The translations under genes were made by a program, and so were the position numbers. Below, one piece after another: positions 10,583 to 20,788 of a DNA stretch of 64,000 nt; position 1 is the stretch's first letter, and each line of letters begins with the position of its first letter. The stretch comes from Bolinopsis microptera (taxonomy: Eukaryota > Ctenophora > Tentaculata > Lobata > Bolinopsidae), in assembly GCF_026151205.1 (NCBI RefSeq), contig NC_087082.1, forward strand, positions 19,554,494-19,618,493. The letters run 5' to 3'. The notes below the pieces were generated by a model that saw only the letters and a program-made list of their open reading frames with translations, had not been told where the DNA came from and made no database searches.

Positions 10583-12965
10583 AATCATGGTTTAGTTTGG
10601 GATAAGAAATGGCGGTTTCCGGAAAAATTTCCATATTTTCGTCCCGAAATCAGGTCACCAGAATGTCTCGTAAGGTAGTTAGTTAAATTATGATATAGTG
10701 AAGGTAGTGAAATTATGTAAAGAGACCTGAAGTGCCGGTGGTTTCAATTAATAAAATCTCTTATCGTTGATGGGCTGTGATTATTATATGTAGCAATGAA
10801 TGCTGAAATCATGATCATATTTGAATTTTGATACATACCAACAACACACGCGTTTTTAATAGTTGAATAGTATCGTATCAAACTTAAATTTTATTTCATA
10901 AACAATTTGTGATTTCATTTTGAAATTTATCCAGGGGTTCGACAGTCAATTTCAGCATCAACAATAAACACCGAAAGACCTAAATTGTCTACCTTAATCG
11001 GACATAATTGTCACGGACAATTTTTCACGTTCATGTATGGCGGCCGAGATGGCTCAACAAAATTTTCACTGAAAATTTTGAATTAAAAAATTAATTATAC
11101 AATTAATCATGTACAAAGGATCCTGTGTTTAGAAAAGTTGCAGACACTGAAATTCATACTCGATTTTACTTAACTAGGGGGTGCACCATAAAAATAAACT
11201 TGCTCGGATTTTAAAAATTTTTCTACCATTGTTTTCTAGAGACTGTGAGAATTTTCACAATACCAAATTTGTGATATCTTTTTGGAAAGATCAGTGAGTT
11301 TCGCCTAGGTGCCATATTTGATGGTACGCGGCTTTTGGAGCAAAATTAGCTGTAAAAGTCGCGTAATTTGACCAAATTTGACCAAATTCGTTGATTTTTG
11401 TCGTGTTATTTGGATATATCTGATATCTTCAGTTCCTTGAATGAGATCATTCTGAAAATTGGCGACGACCTTCCAATAGGGCTTTCACAACTGTCCGAAA
11501 AATTTGGTGGATATCGGAGTTGATATAGTGATCAAAATGGGGCAACATACGCTGCTTTTAGCTGTAACATAATGTTTGATGGTTGGATATGCTTTAAACT
11601 TTTCGGACACCTTCCTTGTAAGTCTATGAGTAAGCTTACCAATTTTTGTTGCAATCGGAGGTCGGGAAGGATACTTAATATCTATTTGTGTGAAGAAAAT
11701 TGTGCTGGCCGAAATTAGCGCTAAAAAACCATCCTACAGTCGGCACGCGCGTCGCGCGGCTCACTGTCGATGGCGCACTACCTAACTTAACTTCTAAGAG
11801 TCGATTTTACTCACGCCCAAGTCACAAGTGAAAATCGGTTTTACTCAATTTTTCCAAAAAATAAGCATTCTGGGCCTTCATGACCCTTGACGGATGTTAC
11901 TCGTCTAAATTTCTTCGAAGTAGCGCGCGCCGCTTTCTTCTCGAAATGTTGGCCCGATGGCAAGTGCTACGATGGCAAGTGCTACGAAGCGCGCCGGGCC
12001 AGATCATTAACAATCATGGTTGTAGCGCGATGCGTTACTGTGCCGCGCCGCGCACTTAATAAGGCTTATCACAGCGACACTGGCTAGATCGGCGAGATGC
12101 GCTACTGTGCCGCGCCGAGCTGCCATGAATTGACATCGTCAATTAATAACAATGGTCAATCATGACCCTCATAGTGCCAATATAAACATGTACATTGCTG
12201 TCATTTTAAGCCTACCTTTGATTCTCTAAGAGTCAAGACCTTCAGAAGCTGAGAAACAAATTTCCCATATTCGCACATAATATGAAATATGGGCGTGGCT
12301 CCACAGGGTTGAAACTACTTTTTTATAATAGAATTTGCTTACTTTATCAATTCTGATTTAGAATGACCTAACAGAGGACCCTGTGTTTAGAAATGTTGTA
12401 GACACTGAACTGCGTCCTCGATTTTCACTCAATTTTTAGTGTCGATTTTTTACTCGCGCCCAAGTGAAAATTGGTTTTTCTGATTTTTTCCCAAATATAA
12501 GCATTTTGGGCTTTCATGACCTTGATAGAACTAATATAAACATGTGCATTGCGGTCATTTTCAACTCAAGTTTGAGTCTCTAAGACCTTTAAAAGCTGAA
12601 ATATGGGCGTGGCTCCACAGGGTTGGGACTAACGACATAACAATAACATGCGGCCCTCGATATTTTGAGTTACTAATGACCTATTTAACCCGATTCAGCA
12701 GCAAAAAACTCTGTACATCGAAGTGCACACTCAACTTCTCCCTGCTTATACTGAACGAGCGTACTAAATCACTCTACAGTCGATCTTCGAGATTGTTCTA
12801 AAAGGGCCCCCGACAGTTGAAACCAACTTCGATCGATGTATTTTCGGACGCTGATTCCGAATCACCCCCCATGACATAGGGTTAAAATGCTCCCCTGACG
12901 AGATATAGGCGAAAAACTGTCTCGATCACGTGATATGACCGTATAAGGAAGTTAGTCTACTTTCT
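10583..12965. repeat. Noncoding region with diverged duplicated blocks
   Basis: No gene is visible. At least three blocks recur in diverged form. CCTGTGTTTAGAAA with a GACACTGAA tail occurs near 11130 and 12380. CGCCCAAGT followed by GTGAAAATYGGTTTT and AAGCATT occurs near 11815 and 12455. ATATAAACATGT with a following GCTCCACAGGGTTG occurs near 12180-12310 and 12535-12628. The order is kept, so this is an old partial tandem duplication or two copies of one element. 11740-12115 is GC-rich with repeated GCGCCG and CTACTGTGCCGCGCCG. Confidence 0.6.
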
Positions 12966-13056
12966 CGTTAGGGTTAGGGTTTCAGCATATGCTTTTGTTA
13001 AGGATTGGGTTAGGGTTAGGGTTGGGATCAGATAAGAGGGTTAGGGTTTCGAATAG
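12966..13056 (+). repeat. Interstitial telomere-like TTAGGG tract
   Basis: Short runs of GTTAGGGTTAGGG occur at about 12968 and 13008, with degenerate copies between and a further GGGTTAGGG near 13040. TTAGGG is the ancestral metazoan telomere repeat. The tract is short and flanked by ordinary sequence, so it is interstitial and not a chromosome end. Confidence 0.75.
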
Positions 13057-13414
13057 TCTTTCAGGACCAGCTAGAGAACGGGTTGAAAAAGTCACGTGAC
13101 AGTCGAGTGTAGAGTGATTAATTATCATCCTATACTGGAGTATCATGATCGTTCAAGAAATTAAATTGGGAAATAACTATATGAAAAGTGAAAAGAGCTC
13201 ACTTCGTTTCGGACAGGAAAAAATAAAATGACTTGTTTTGATGTTGGCGTTGCCAACTCTTATTAATGTTCTTTGCTATAATTCTTAACCACATTCCAGA
13301 TGACAATAAAACTTGTGACGTCAAACTTAGGAACGTTTTTTCATGTTGCGTTAACATTGTTTAACACCTTCTCACTTCTCAGTCTTTTATATTTAATTGG
13401 TGTTCGCATAAGAT

Positions 13415-13484
13415 TTACTGGGCGGCGCTCAGCCTATCATTCCGCAGAATGTTTATGAACATTATAGCCTGAGGCCCCAGGTAA
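13415..13484. mobile_element. Miniature inverted-repeat element, copy 2 (70 bp)
   Basis: This copy begins TTACTGGGCGGCGCTCAGCC and ends GGCCCCAGGTAA, as does the copy at 6001-6084, but it lacks about 14 bp in the middle. It is flanked by the 8-bp direct repeat CATAAGAT at 13407-13414 and 13485-13492. Two copies with shared termini and different flanking duplications show that this is a transposed unit. It encodes nothing and must rely on a transposase made elsewhere. Confidence 0.8.
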
Positions 13485-13492
13485 CATAAGAT

Positions 13493-14155
13493 CAGAACCT
13501 CACCAAGTTACTCACTAAACACTAAATGTATCGACTACTGCAGTTAGTTAATTCAAATTGTAAACAATTGATAGTTAGACTTAGAACTTATCTAATAACG
13601 GAGTAGTTCGCTATTTATTAGTCTCATGATTGAAATACTGATAGTCATGGATAATATCCGGTTGGAAGAGACAAGGACAAGTGAAACAAGGAAGTTAGAA
13701 GTAAGGGCAAATTTTCGGCGTCAACGCCATCTTCAGGCTAAAATTGGTATAAATGTTAGTATATACGAAACGAAACGAAACGAAACACAATATTTACTAC
13801 CCCGCTCGTATGCGACAAAGATATTGCATAAAATATACTTAAATAATTTACACAATACGGTGCCCATGTCTGAGCGGCTCTCCACAAAAATTTTTTCTCC
13901 TCCTTTTTCTCCTCCTACTTAGAGCAGAAGGTTTTTTTTAAAATATATAAACTGGGATCTCATAAAAATTTAAGAACCAATGCACTTTATTTGACAATAA
14001 AAGATAAAAAATTGTGTCACACCTAAGGTTTATAAACTACCAAGACGTGCGCCGAGTTAGACTCGTCGACGGTCTTATATAATTAGAACAACAAATTTAC
14101 GAGTATCACCCGTTAAGTCACACACAAGAAAAACTTCATTATTATACATCGTTCA
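13493..14155. other. 3' flank of the ORF1-like gene, no other gene
   Basis: For the minus-strand gene that ends at 14156, an AATAAA (plus-strand TTTATT at 13986-13991) lies about 165 bases past the stop and could be its poly(A) signal. ACGAAACGAAACGAAAC at about 13770 is a short pentamer repeat. A 98-codon plus-strand frame at 13626 has no domain. Confidence 0.45.
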
Positions 14156-15028
14156 CTATGATATCCTGTCCTCACAACAAATAATACCACTTCTGATATA
14201 ATATCGTCTCTTCAAATCCTTCTTTGCCTTCTCTTTCATCTCCAAAACGAGCAGATGATGTCTGGCTTGCTCCTCAGGTGACCGATCTGGTGAAATGAAC
14301 ACAGTTTTGTGGTGCTCACTCAGTTTCAGGTTTTTCGATTTTGATAAAATCTGATGTACAGTATTCGAATTTGATAACAAAATTTTGACAGGTCTGGTCT
14401 TTTCAGCTGATTTCCTTCCAATCCTTACAGCTTCGAAGTGTGGTTTCACTTCAATCTGTTCAAACAGTTCGTCTACTTTGTCTGATAGTTTCTCTTCATC
14501 TGTCTCCTTTAAACCAAAAATGAGAACATTCCTGCTGCGATCCTCTTCTGACACAGCCTTCTGCACAACTTTTTTCAGGCTCTCCTCCGTTATTGTACTG
14601 TTCGGCGAGGCTTTTAACACAGCTTGACTGTATGACTTGATTTCAGCTTGAACAGTGTCCTGAACAGCAGATTTTACGGTGGTCTGAACTAATTCCAACT
14701 GATTGGCTTTGGCTTCAAGAAGTTCCCTCTGCAGTTTGATAACCGACTCTTGTGATCGGATGAGAGAACTCTTCAATTCCTCAACATCTTTCATTGCATT
14801 CAGAGTTTCTCCGACGACAGAATTCAACTGATAGTACATATTATACATCAAATTTGATAAAACCTTCTTGACTGGCTTTTCAAACTTTTCAACTGAAAAC
14901 CTAGTTCTATTTTCACAGTTCGTGGCTTCTGCAATATTCGAAATTAAAGCCTCGAAATCCTCATTCGCTTCGTTGAAAAATGTAGAGTGTCCTGATAAAC
15001 GCTGCAGTAAATCTGTGTCCTTCATCAT
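14156..15028 (-). CDS. LINE ORF1-like RNA-binding protein (290 aa)
   Basis: The frame opens at ATG-ATG and is intact. Residues about 75-135 are heptad-like and likely coiled coil (KSSLIRSQESVIKLQRELLEAK). A SYSQAV motif follows. Residues about 160-285 form the conserved ORF1-type domain of invertebrate non-LTR elements: EEDRSRNVLIFGLKE, an acidic helix, EAVRIGR, RPVKILLS, HKTVFISPDRSPEEQ and a final basic strand. Such proteins bind RNA and may trimerise through the coiled coil. No zinc knuckle is present. No ORF2 follows on the minus strand, so this is either a lone ORF1 unit or a domesticated gene. The family assignment rests on motif pattern, not on a search. Confidence 0.7.
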   Translation of the reverse strand: MMKDTDLLQRLSGHSTFFNEANEDFEALISNIAEATNCENRTRFSVEKFEKPVKKVLSNLMYNMYYQLNSVVGETLNAMKDVEELKSSLIRSQESVIKLQRELLEAKANQLELVQTTVKSAVQDTVQAEIKSYSQAVLKASPNSTITEESLKKVVQKAVSEEDRSRNVLIFGLKETDEEKLSDKVDELFEQIEVKPHFEAVRIGRKSAEKTRPVKILLSNSNTVHQILSKSKNLKLSEHHKTVFISPDRSPEEQARHHLLVLEMKEKAKKDLKRRYYIRSGIICCEDRIS

Positions 15029-15141
15029 GTACTTAACTTGAATTACAAGGCTACACGGTGGTCGCAGTGCAATTAAACGATTTTACTGATAAGAGAGCAA
15101 CTGTTATCAACACACAAGCTAAAAGGTTTTATAAGCATATA

Positions 15142-15476
15142 ATTTGACCAAAACCCATAATCATGGGTAGAGTGAACCGCTGCCAGTGTCTCTCTTTTCC
15201 AAAGAAAAGGAAATGATATTAATTTGAATAACCGTCCGCAAATGCAAATTGATACCGAGAATGAAATCGGTCGCTCGCTTTTTCCATTCGATCACGGCTT
15301 ACGAATTGTAATATTAATAAAGCTTATTGATTTGAAAAAGCGAGCGACCGATTTCATTCTCGGTATCAATTTGCATTTGCGGACGGTTATTCAAATTAAT
15401 ATCATTTTCTTTTCTTTGGAAAAGAGAGACACTGGCAGCGGTTCACTCTACCCATGATTATGGGTTTTGGTCAAAT
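15142..15476. repeat. 335-bp foldback element
   Basis: The left arm (15142 to about 15286) and the right arm (about 15333 to 15476) are almost perfect inverted copies of about 145 bp. They begin ATTTGACCAAAACCCAT and are separated by a loop of about 46 bases. The hairpin would be very stable. No clear target-site duplication is visible at the ends. It sits about 110 bp upstream of the ORF1-like gene. It could be a miniature inverted-repeat transposon or a hairpin locus feeding small RNAs. Confidence 0.85.
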
Positions 15477-16473
15477 ATCATCTCTTTTTGATTATTGATT
15501 ATAATGTCAGGATAATTTACACAGTCGAAACTTCATTAAAAATTTCGAAATTTTGCCTTTGAAAACGTTTCCTTGTTTTAGGTATGCATATCTGTCGATA
15601 ACAGACTGAATATGGCACTTTTTACTCATTCAAGTTGGCATTAAATTCATATATAATGCCATTTAATCTCGTGGGAAAGCAGAATATATTCGAAATCACG
15701 AATGAGCAAAATTCTCACCTTTCGCACGTGCAAACTTTGAGCGGACGTTGCGTGCGCATACAATATTGATTCACCGTAAATCTTTGCTTAGTGGTATTTT
15801 ATATATGGTTTGATAAGCATGCAAAGTTTCAGAAGATTTCAAAAAGAACTTGGATCACAACGGGACTCCAAAGTTGATAAAAATCATGAAAATAACAATT
15901 TTCAGTGATTTTAGCAATTTTAAATCAATTTGGGCGTGTCCCCACATGTGCAACTTTTTGATTTTCAACATTAAAACTAGCCTATAACACAATTTAGACC
16001 TTTAGAAAGCACAATTGAGCTCCACAACCCAGGGGATGGCCCAACACCGGAGAATACTAATTCACAACATTTGTGTTTTTATAAAATTATTCTTCAAAAA
16101 AGCACCAACTTCAATAGCGAATATCTTTATGAAGGAGTAAGGTAGGAAACTTTTCCAGTAGATTTTCAGAATTCTTGAACAATCATCTAAGGTGAAAATG
16201 TCCTCAGATTCAGAATTACTCCTTAATGGTGTTAAATCGATTTGAAAAGTTGTTATTTTGTCAAAAATCAAGTTTAAAAAACACTTAATTTGATGACGTC
16301 ATCAAGTGATGATGATGACGATAAATTATTTTTAAATATAATGTAAACTGAAGTGTAAACGATTATCTTTAAAACCTGTGGTTCGAAGTGACTGTATCTT
16401 TTATACTTTTGAATCTACGGACACTTAAATGTAGGCTACAATTGACTGCCAAAGCGTCTATACATATTATATA
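15477..16473. other. Unassigned AT-rich sequence
   Basis: No gene seen. The phrase GGGCGTGTCCCCACATGTGC near 15930 recalls GGGCGTGGCTCCACAGGG at 12290 and 12606 and may belong to the same old repeat family. A 69-codon minus-strand frame at 16062-16271 has no domain. GATGACGTCATCAAG near 16290 is a palindromic CRE-like octamer context. Confidence 0.4.
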
Positions 16474-16599
16474 AGGCCCCTTCCAGCCATTGCCACCTGC
16501 CACCTAATAGAGGCGTGAGCTAGCCGGCTAAGCCGGCTTAGCCAGCCGATTGAAATTGCCGGCTTAGCCAGCCGATTGCCATCGGCTAGCCGATCGGCT

Positions 16600-16911
16600 A
16601 ACACATTTTCAGCAGACACTCTTAGATTTTGGAAATGTCGTAGTGATACATTGCCCCTTCTTTCAAAATTAGCATGCGCTATATTTTCGGTTCCTGCATC
16701 CGCTGCTGATGTGGAAAGAACATGGTAAGCAGCAGGGCTGACTGTAAACAAGAGGAGATCAAAGATCTCATCAGACAATTTAAAAGCCATTATGCTCATT
16801 AATCGTAACAGAGATCTTTTGTTAAGTTTTATAAGTAAATTAGAGATTGACTCTGACCAGTTAGAATTTCCTAACTTATTATTGACTAACTTATTATTAT
16901 TGAAGTTATGA
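16600..16911 (+). pseudogene. hAT transposase C-terminal dimerisation domain remnant
   Basis: The plus-strand frame gives TLRFWKCRSDTLPLLSKLAC, then IFSVPASAADVERTW, an in-frame TAA at 16726-16728, then AAGLTVNKRRSKISSDNLKA and IMLINRNRDLL, ending at TGA 16909-16911. This is the hAT C-terminal signature (FW, LA, SVPASxADVER, AG, KRRS, L, NRN). The stop falls where the family has FS or WS before AG. The catalytic part is missing. The piece is enclosed by GCCGGCTAAGCC-rich arms (16510-16600 and 17085-17165) that are partly inverse to each other. Confidence 0.7.
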
Positions 16912-17280
16912 AATTGTATCACTTGTTATCTTCCATTTCAAGTTTTGCCCTTTAAATCGACATAAAGTATAAAGAAACATAAAGTATAAGCCAATCAATT
17001 TTAATACAAAATAGTAATATTAGCAAAATAAAAATTTTTGGTACAATATCTGATATTAGGATCTGGTAATCCCATTCCCAGTTTTAGCCGGCTTAGCCGG
17101 CTAGCCAGCCGATTTTTTCTCTTAGACAGCCGATTGCCGTTGGCTAGCCGGCTCACGGCTCTACCACCTAATTTGGCAGGTTTTACATTAAGGCTGATAA
17201 TCAATTTGAAGTCTTAAAATGATTCCTGCGAAATTAACCGAAATCCTGCCTATTTATCGTATTCGCGCAGAGATGTATCT

Positions 17281-18246
17281 CACGTAAGGGAAATTGGTAG
17301 ATCACCGACCGGCTATAAGCCGGTTATAAGCCGGCTATAAGCCGGCTTATAGCCGGCTACAATTTTTATAGCCGGCTATAAGCCGGCTTATAGCCGGTTA
17401 GTAGCCGCTTACATTTGTTGTTGAGCGACGGCTATTAGCCGGTTATAAGCCTGCTATTAGATGTTTTGGTATTAAAAGTGGTTATAAGCCGGCTATAAGC
17501 CGGCTATAAGCCGGTTATAAGATATTAACTCAACTACATCGTACTGAACGATAGTCAGGAGCCGGCTATAAGAAATTCAGTGAAAACGGCTATTAGCCGG
17601 TTATAAGCCGGCTATTAGCCGTTTAGGTATCGAAAGTGGTTATAAGCCGGCTATAAGCCGGCTATAAGCCGGCTTTAAGATATTAACTCAACTTCATCGT
17701 ACTGAACGATAGTCAGGAGCCGGCTATAAGAAATTCAGGGAAACCGGCTATTAGCCGGTTATAAGCCGGCTATTAGCCGGCTATAAGCCGTTTAGGTATC
17801 AAAAGTGGTTATAAGCCGGCTATAAGCCGGCTATAGTACGATGAAGTTAAGTTAATATCTTATAGCCGGCTTATAGCCGGCTTATAACCACTTTCGATAC
17901 CTAAACGGCTAATAGCCGGCTTATAACCGGCTAATAGCCGTTTTCGCTGAATTTCTTATAGCCGGCTCCTGACTATCGTTCAGTACGATGTAGTTGAGTT
18001 AATATCTTATAACCGGCTTATAGCCGGCTTATAGCCGGCTTATAACCACTTTTAATACCAAAACGGCTAATAGCAGGCTTATAACCGGCTACTAGCCGTC
18101 GCTCAACATCAAATGTAAGCGGCTACTAACCGGCTATAAGCCGGCTTATAGCCGGCTATAAAAATTGTAGCCGGCTATAAGCCGGCTTATAGCCGGTTAG
18201 TAGCCGGCTTATAGCCGGTCGGTGATCTACCAACTGGCCCTCACGT
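17281..18246. repeat. Large GCCGGC-rich palindrome
   Basis: Both arms are built from TAGCCGGCTTATAGCCGGCT-type steps with shared landmarks in inverse order: GGTAGATCACCGACCGG, GAGCGACGGCTA, AAAGTGGTTATAAGCC, GATATTAACTCAACT, CGTACTGAACGATAGTCAGG and GAAATTCAG. Arms start at 17281 and end at 18246. The left arm holds one extra unit, so about 17703-17835 would be unpaired. The repeated step GCCGGC is itself palindromic, giving structure at two scales. There is no coding capacity. It lies inside the composite element. Confidence 0.85.
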
Positions 18247-18628
18247 AATTATTTAATCGAGTTGTTGATTTATAGAAAAGCCTGCAAAATTAAGACAAAA
18301 CCTGCCTCACCTTTCACCTACCCTCGGCAGGTTTGCTCTATTTTGGCAGGTTTTCCGTTAAATATAAAGTCGAATGCTGCATATTTAACGCAAATCCTGC
18401 GTAATCTGCGATAATTCGAATCAACTTGTGGCGTGATTAAACCTATATATTGGCAGGCTTTTGGATAATTTGAGTGTAAAATGTGGAATACTGTAACGAT
18501 CGTATAACCTTATTACTAGGTAAATAGGTAGGGATTAGGACTGAGACTTGGGTTGTGCAAAGCTACAGAAGTACAGAATGCTACATGGCTCTATAGTTTA
18601 CACTTTTATACAATATGCAGTCACTAGT

Positions 18629-18741
18629 CAGTGGCGAAACGACCGCCCGACACCCCGGCTATACCCCTGCTATGCAGAAGTGGGATGGGGGGGGGGGGGG
18701 GGGGGGTGCAGCTGCGGCCTCTTAGGTACGTTTCGCCACTG
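18629..18741. mobile_element. CAGTGGCG foldback (hAT-like MITE), 113 bp
   Basis: It begins CAGTGGCGAAACGACC and ends GTACGTTTCGCCACTG, terminal repeats of 13 bp in inverse order. Inside is a run of 20 G at 18687-18706. CAGTGGCG-type ends are typical of hAT-derived miniature elements in invertebrates. Clear flanking duplications were not found. Another end of this kind, CGTTACGCCACTG, occurs at 42134-42146. Confidence 0.65.
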
Positions 18742-18913
18742 CATATTATCCACTATTACCAACACGGGGTCTATGATAAGTTTGAGTATAAAAGTATAAA
18801 AACCGATTATTGGAAAATAACTGTTTGCTTAACTTCAGTTCTGAGGTTGCCATTTTTAGATACATTCCTTGACTATGCCATACTCCATAGGTCAAAGAAA
18901 TAATAGACTTATC

Positions 18914-19418
18914 ATGTTGCAAAATCATTCGGTGACAGCATTTTCCTGTCCCAAACAGTACAGGAAGCGCTACTTGGAAACTCCATCGGAAGGTTCACTG
19001 CCGTCAGAGGAAGTTGACACTTGACAGCATGGTTAAAGAGCTTGCCGTTACCTTAGCTGATGGGCCAAAGTACGTTGTTATTTCTAGCAAGACAAGCAAA
19101 AGCAACACAGACCTCACAAAACTGTTGCCAGCGGTAAATATCGCAAAAGCCCAGCCTAGGCGCACCACTAGGACAAAATACAAGGAAGAAGCTGGCTATC
19201 GACCCGTCATGAACACGCAGGTTATCCAAGACCCTAAAGATAGAATTATATTTTTCGAAAATGACTTGTTCATGTTTAAAAATGCTGACGGCACAAACAG
19301 TGCTGTCGTTGGCAAACTCGTCCAAGAGTGCCACGACCATGCTGACTGCTTTCAGTTAATAGATTTAGACGAAAAGTATGTCAGTGTTCAGGAAGATGCG
19401 CTTATATTTTATAACTGA
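18914..19418 (+). pseudogene. Broken reading frame, unknown protein
   Basis: Two adjoining frames look protein-coding. The first, from ATG 18914, includes CPKQYRKRYLETPSEGSLPS and stops at TGA 19022-19024. The second overlaps it by one base shift and runs through KELAVTLADGPKYVVISSK, DRIIFFENDLFMFKN and VGKLVQECHDHADCFQLIDL to TAA at 19416-19418; its first ATG is at 19029. The codon composition and hydrophobic/charged pattern suggest one protein of about 165 residues split by a single-base indel near 19013-19025. I do not recognise the family. Because it lies inside the composite element it may be element-encoded or captured host sequence. Confidence 0.4.
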
Positions 19419-19871
19419 TCGAACAAGTGGTCAGGTAATGGGTTGTCCACGTTATTCTGTTAATAGATGTTACAGGGTATCAGGCTCATTTATGCATGAT
19501 TTTTACAACCTTGTCAATGTGTAATGGTATAACACTGGTATAATACTGGTATAATACTGGTACAATGTTTAAGTTATATTATTAATTAGGTTTTTTTTGC
19601 AGTTTGCAGGTAACTCTTCGTAGTATTTTAAATTCAGTTCTCAAAATCCTAAAATACAATTGTTTTACTTTTTCTAACTTAAGAGGTTTATTGATTTGAA
19701 ATGAAATTAAAAGATTGCCATAGTTGTCGGAACTTTGTGCATAATTACGCCACAGGAGGTTCAATTTTATTGCATGGCCAGTCAATTGGTGGGACAGTAC
19801 TTTTCAATACAAATTTAGATTTAGAAGTACGTATGACACCGTAGAATTGAAAAGTAGGAGTACTAGCGGTT

Positions 19872-20110
19872 AGGCGACAATTGACCCCCCGAGTATTGAC
19901 CCCCCGACAATCGACCCCCTGGCAATTAACCCTCAGACAATTAAACCCCCGACAATTGACCCAAAAAATATATTTATTATACTAACCCTAACAGTAACCC
20001 TAACCCTAACCCTAACCCTGACCCTAACCCTGAATTGACCCCAGTGTAATTACATGGGGGGTCAATTGTCGGGGGTCAATTGCATCGGGTGCCGGGGGTC
20101 ATTTGTCGCG
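19872..20110. repeat. TTGACCCCC foldback with telomere-like core
   Basis: The left part has about five copies of a GACAATTGACCCCC unit. The right part has about four inverse copies (GGGGGTCAATTGTC). Between them, at 19982-20034, lies ACCCTAACCCTAACCCTAACC with variants, the complement of TTAGGG. The ends GGCGACAATTGACC and GGTCATTTGTCGCG are near inverse. There is no open frame. Confidence 0.75.
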
Positions 20111-20295
20111 GTACCGTACTATATAGCGTACTATACCTCTAATTTGGAGTACCAATCAGTGCAGTGGTTGTCAGCTTTTTATCAACTCCGGCCAATTTCT
20201 TGACTGTGCTAATCAACTCGGTTTTATTAACTTTTAGTTTTGGTGCCAAATAGGCAAAATTCCAAATAACTTAAGAACTTAAAAGAAAGATAAAA

Positions 20296-20580
20296 GAAAA
20301 CCTGCCGATTTATAACTTTAACACTGTCATAATAGCATAATCTATTTGGCATGGATTGATAATTTTATAACAAATCTTGCCAAGTTAATGGAAAACCTGC
20401 CGATTTAACTTTATAACTGCCGTAATCTATCCGGCAAGGATTGATAATTTTAAAACAAATTCTGCCAAGTTAATGGAAAACCTGCCGATTTAACTTTATC
20501 ACTGCCGTAATCTATCCGGCAAGGATTGATAATTTTATAACAAATCCTGCCAAGTTAATAGAAAACCTGCCAAATAACAA
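20296..20580. repeat. Subterminal tandem repeat, 85-95 bp unit, three copies
   Basis: Units start GAAAACCTGCCGATTTA at 20296, 20391 and 20476, with a partial fourth at 20561. Each contains AATCTATCCGGCAAGGATTG and ends GCCAAGTTAAT. They sit near the right end of the composite element, and the AAAACCTGCC core is the motif scattered over both halves of that element. Confidence 0.85.
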
Positions 20581-20788
20581 ATACCTGCGCTGTTGATGCA
20601 GGATCACTAGTTAATGAGGCAGGTTTTGCCATAAAAATTAAGAGAAAACCTGCGGATTTAGTGTAATATACTGCTGATCTGCACTGGGTAAATTAGATTA
20701 CTAGGCAGGAGTGGTAATTTGGCAGTCTTCGCTATTAACTGGGCAGGTTTTAGGTTAAATTTGCAGTGGCAATGGCTGGAAGGGGCCT

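Larger units (their letters stand above)
16474..20788. mobile_element. Composite element bounded by 23-bp terminal inverted repeats
   Basis: AGGCCCCTTCCAGCCATTGCCAC at 16474-16496 is repeated exactly in inverse at 20766-20788. Many AAAACCTGCC / GGCAGGTTTT motifs lie inside, pointing in from both ends (17178, 18280-18470, 20296-20580, 20620, 20740), as subterminal transposase-binding repeats often do. The interior holds a hAT C-terminal remnant, several foldbacks and a broken reading frame. I saw no convincing target-site duplication (ATTATATA on the left, AATACAGG on the right). The boundaries rest on the terminal repeats. An autonomous transposase is not present. Confidence 0.6.

Noticed and set aside
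10040..10678. Open frames rich in GGRE or PPSL
   Set aside because: They are translations of the (GGGA)n microsatellite in every frame.
12966..13056. Chromosome end
   Set aside because: The TTAGGG tract is under 100 bp, degenerate and flanked by ordinary sequence on both sides.
16467..16922. 151-codon minus-strand frame
   Set aside because: It is the antisense of the hAT C-terminal signature on the plus strand.
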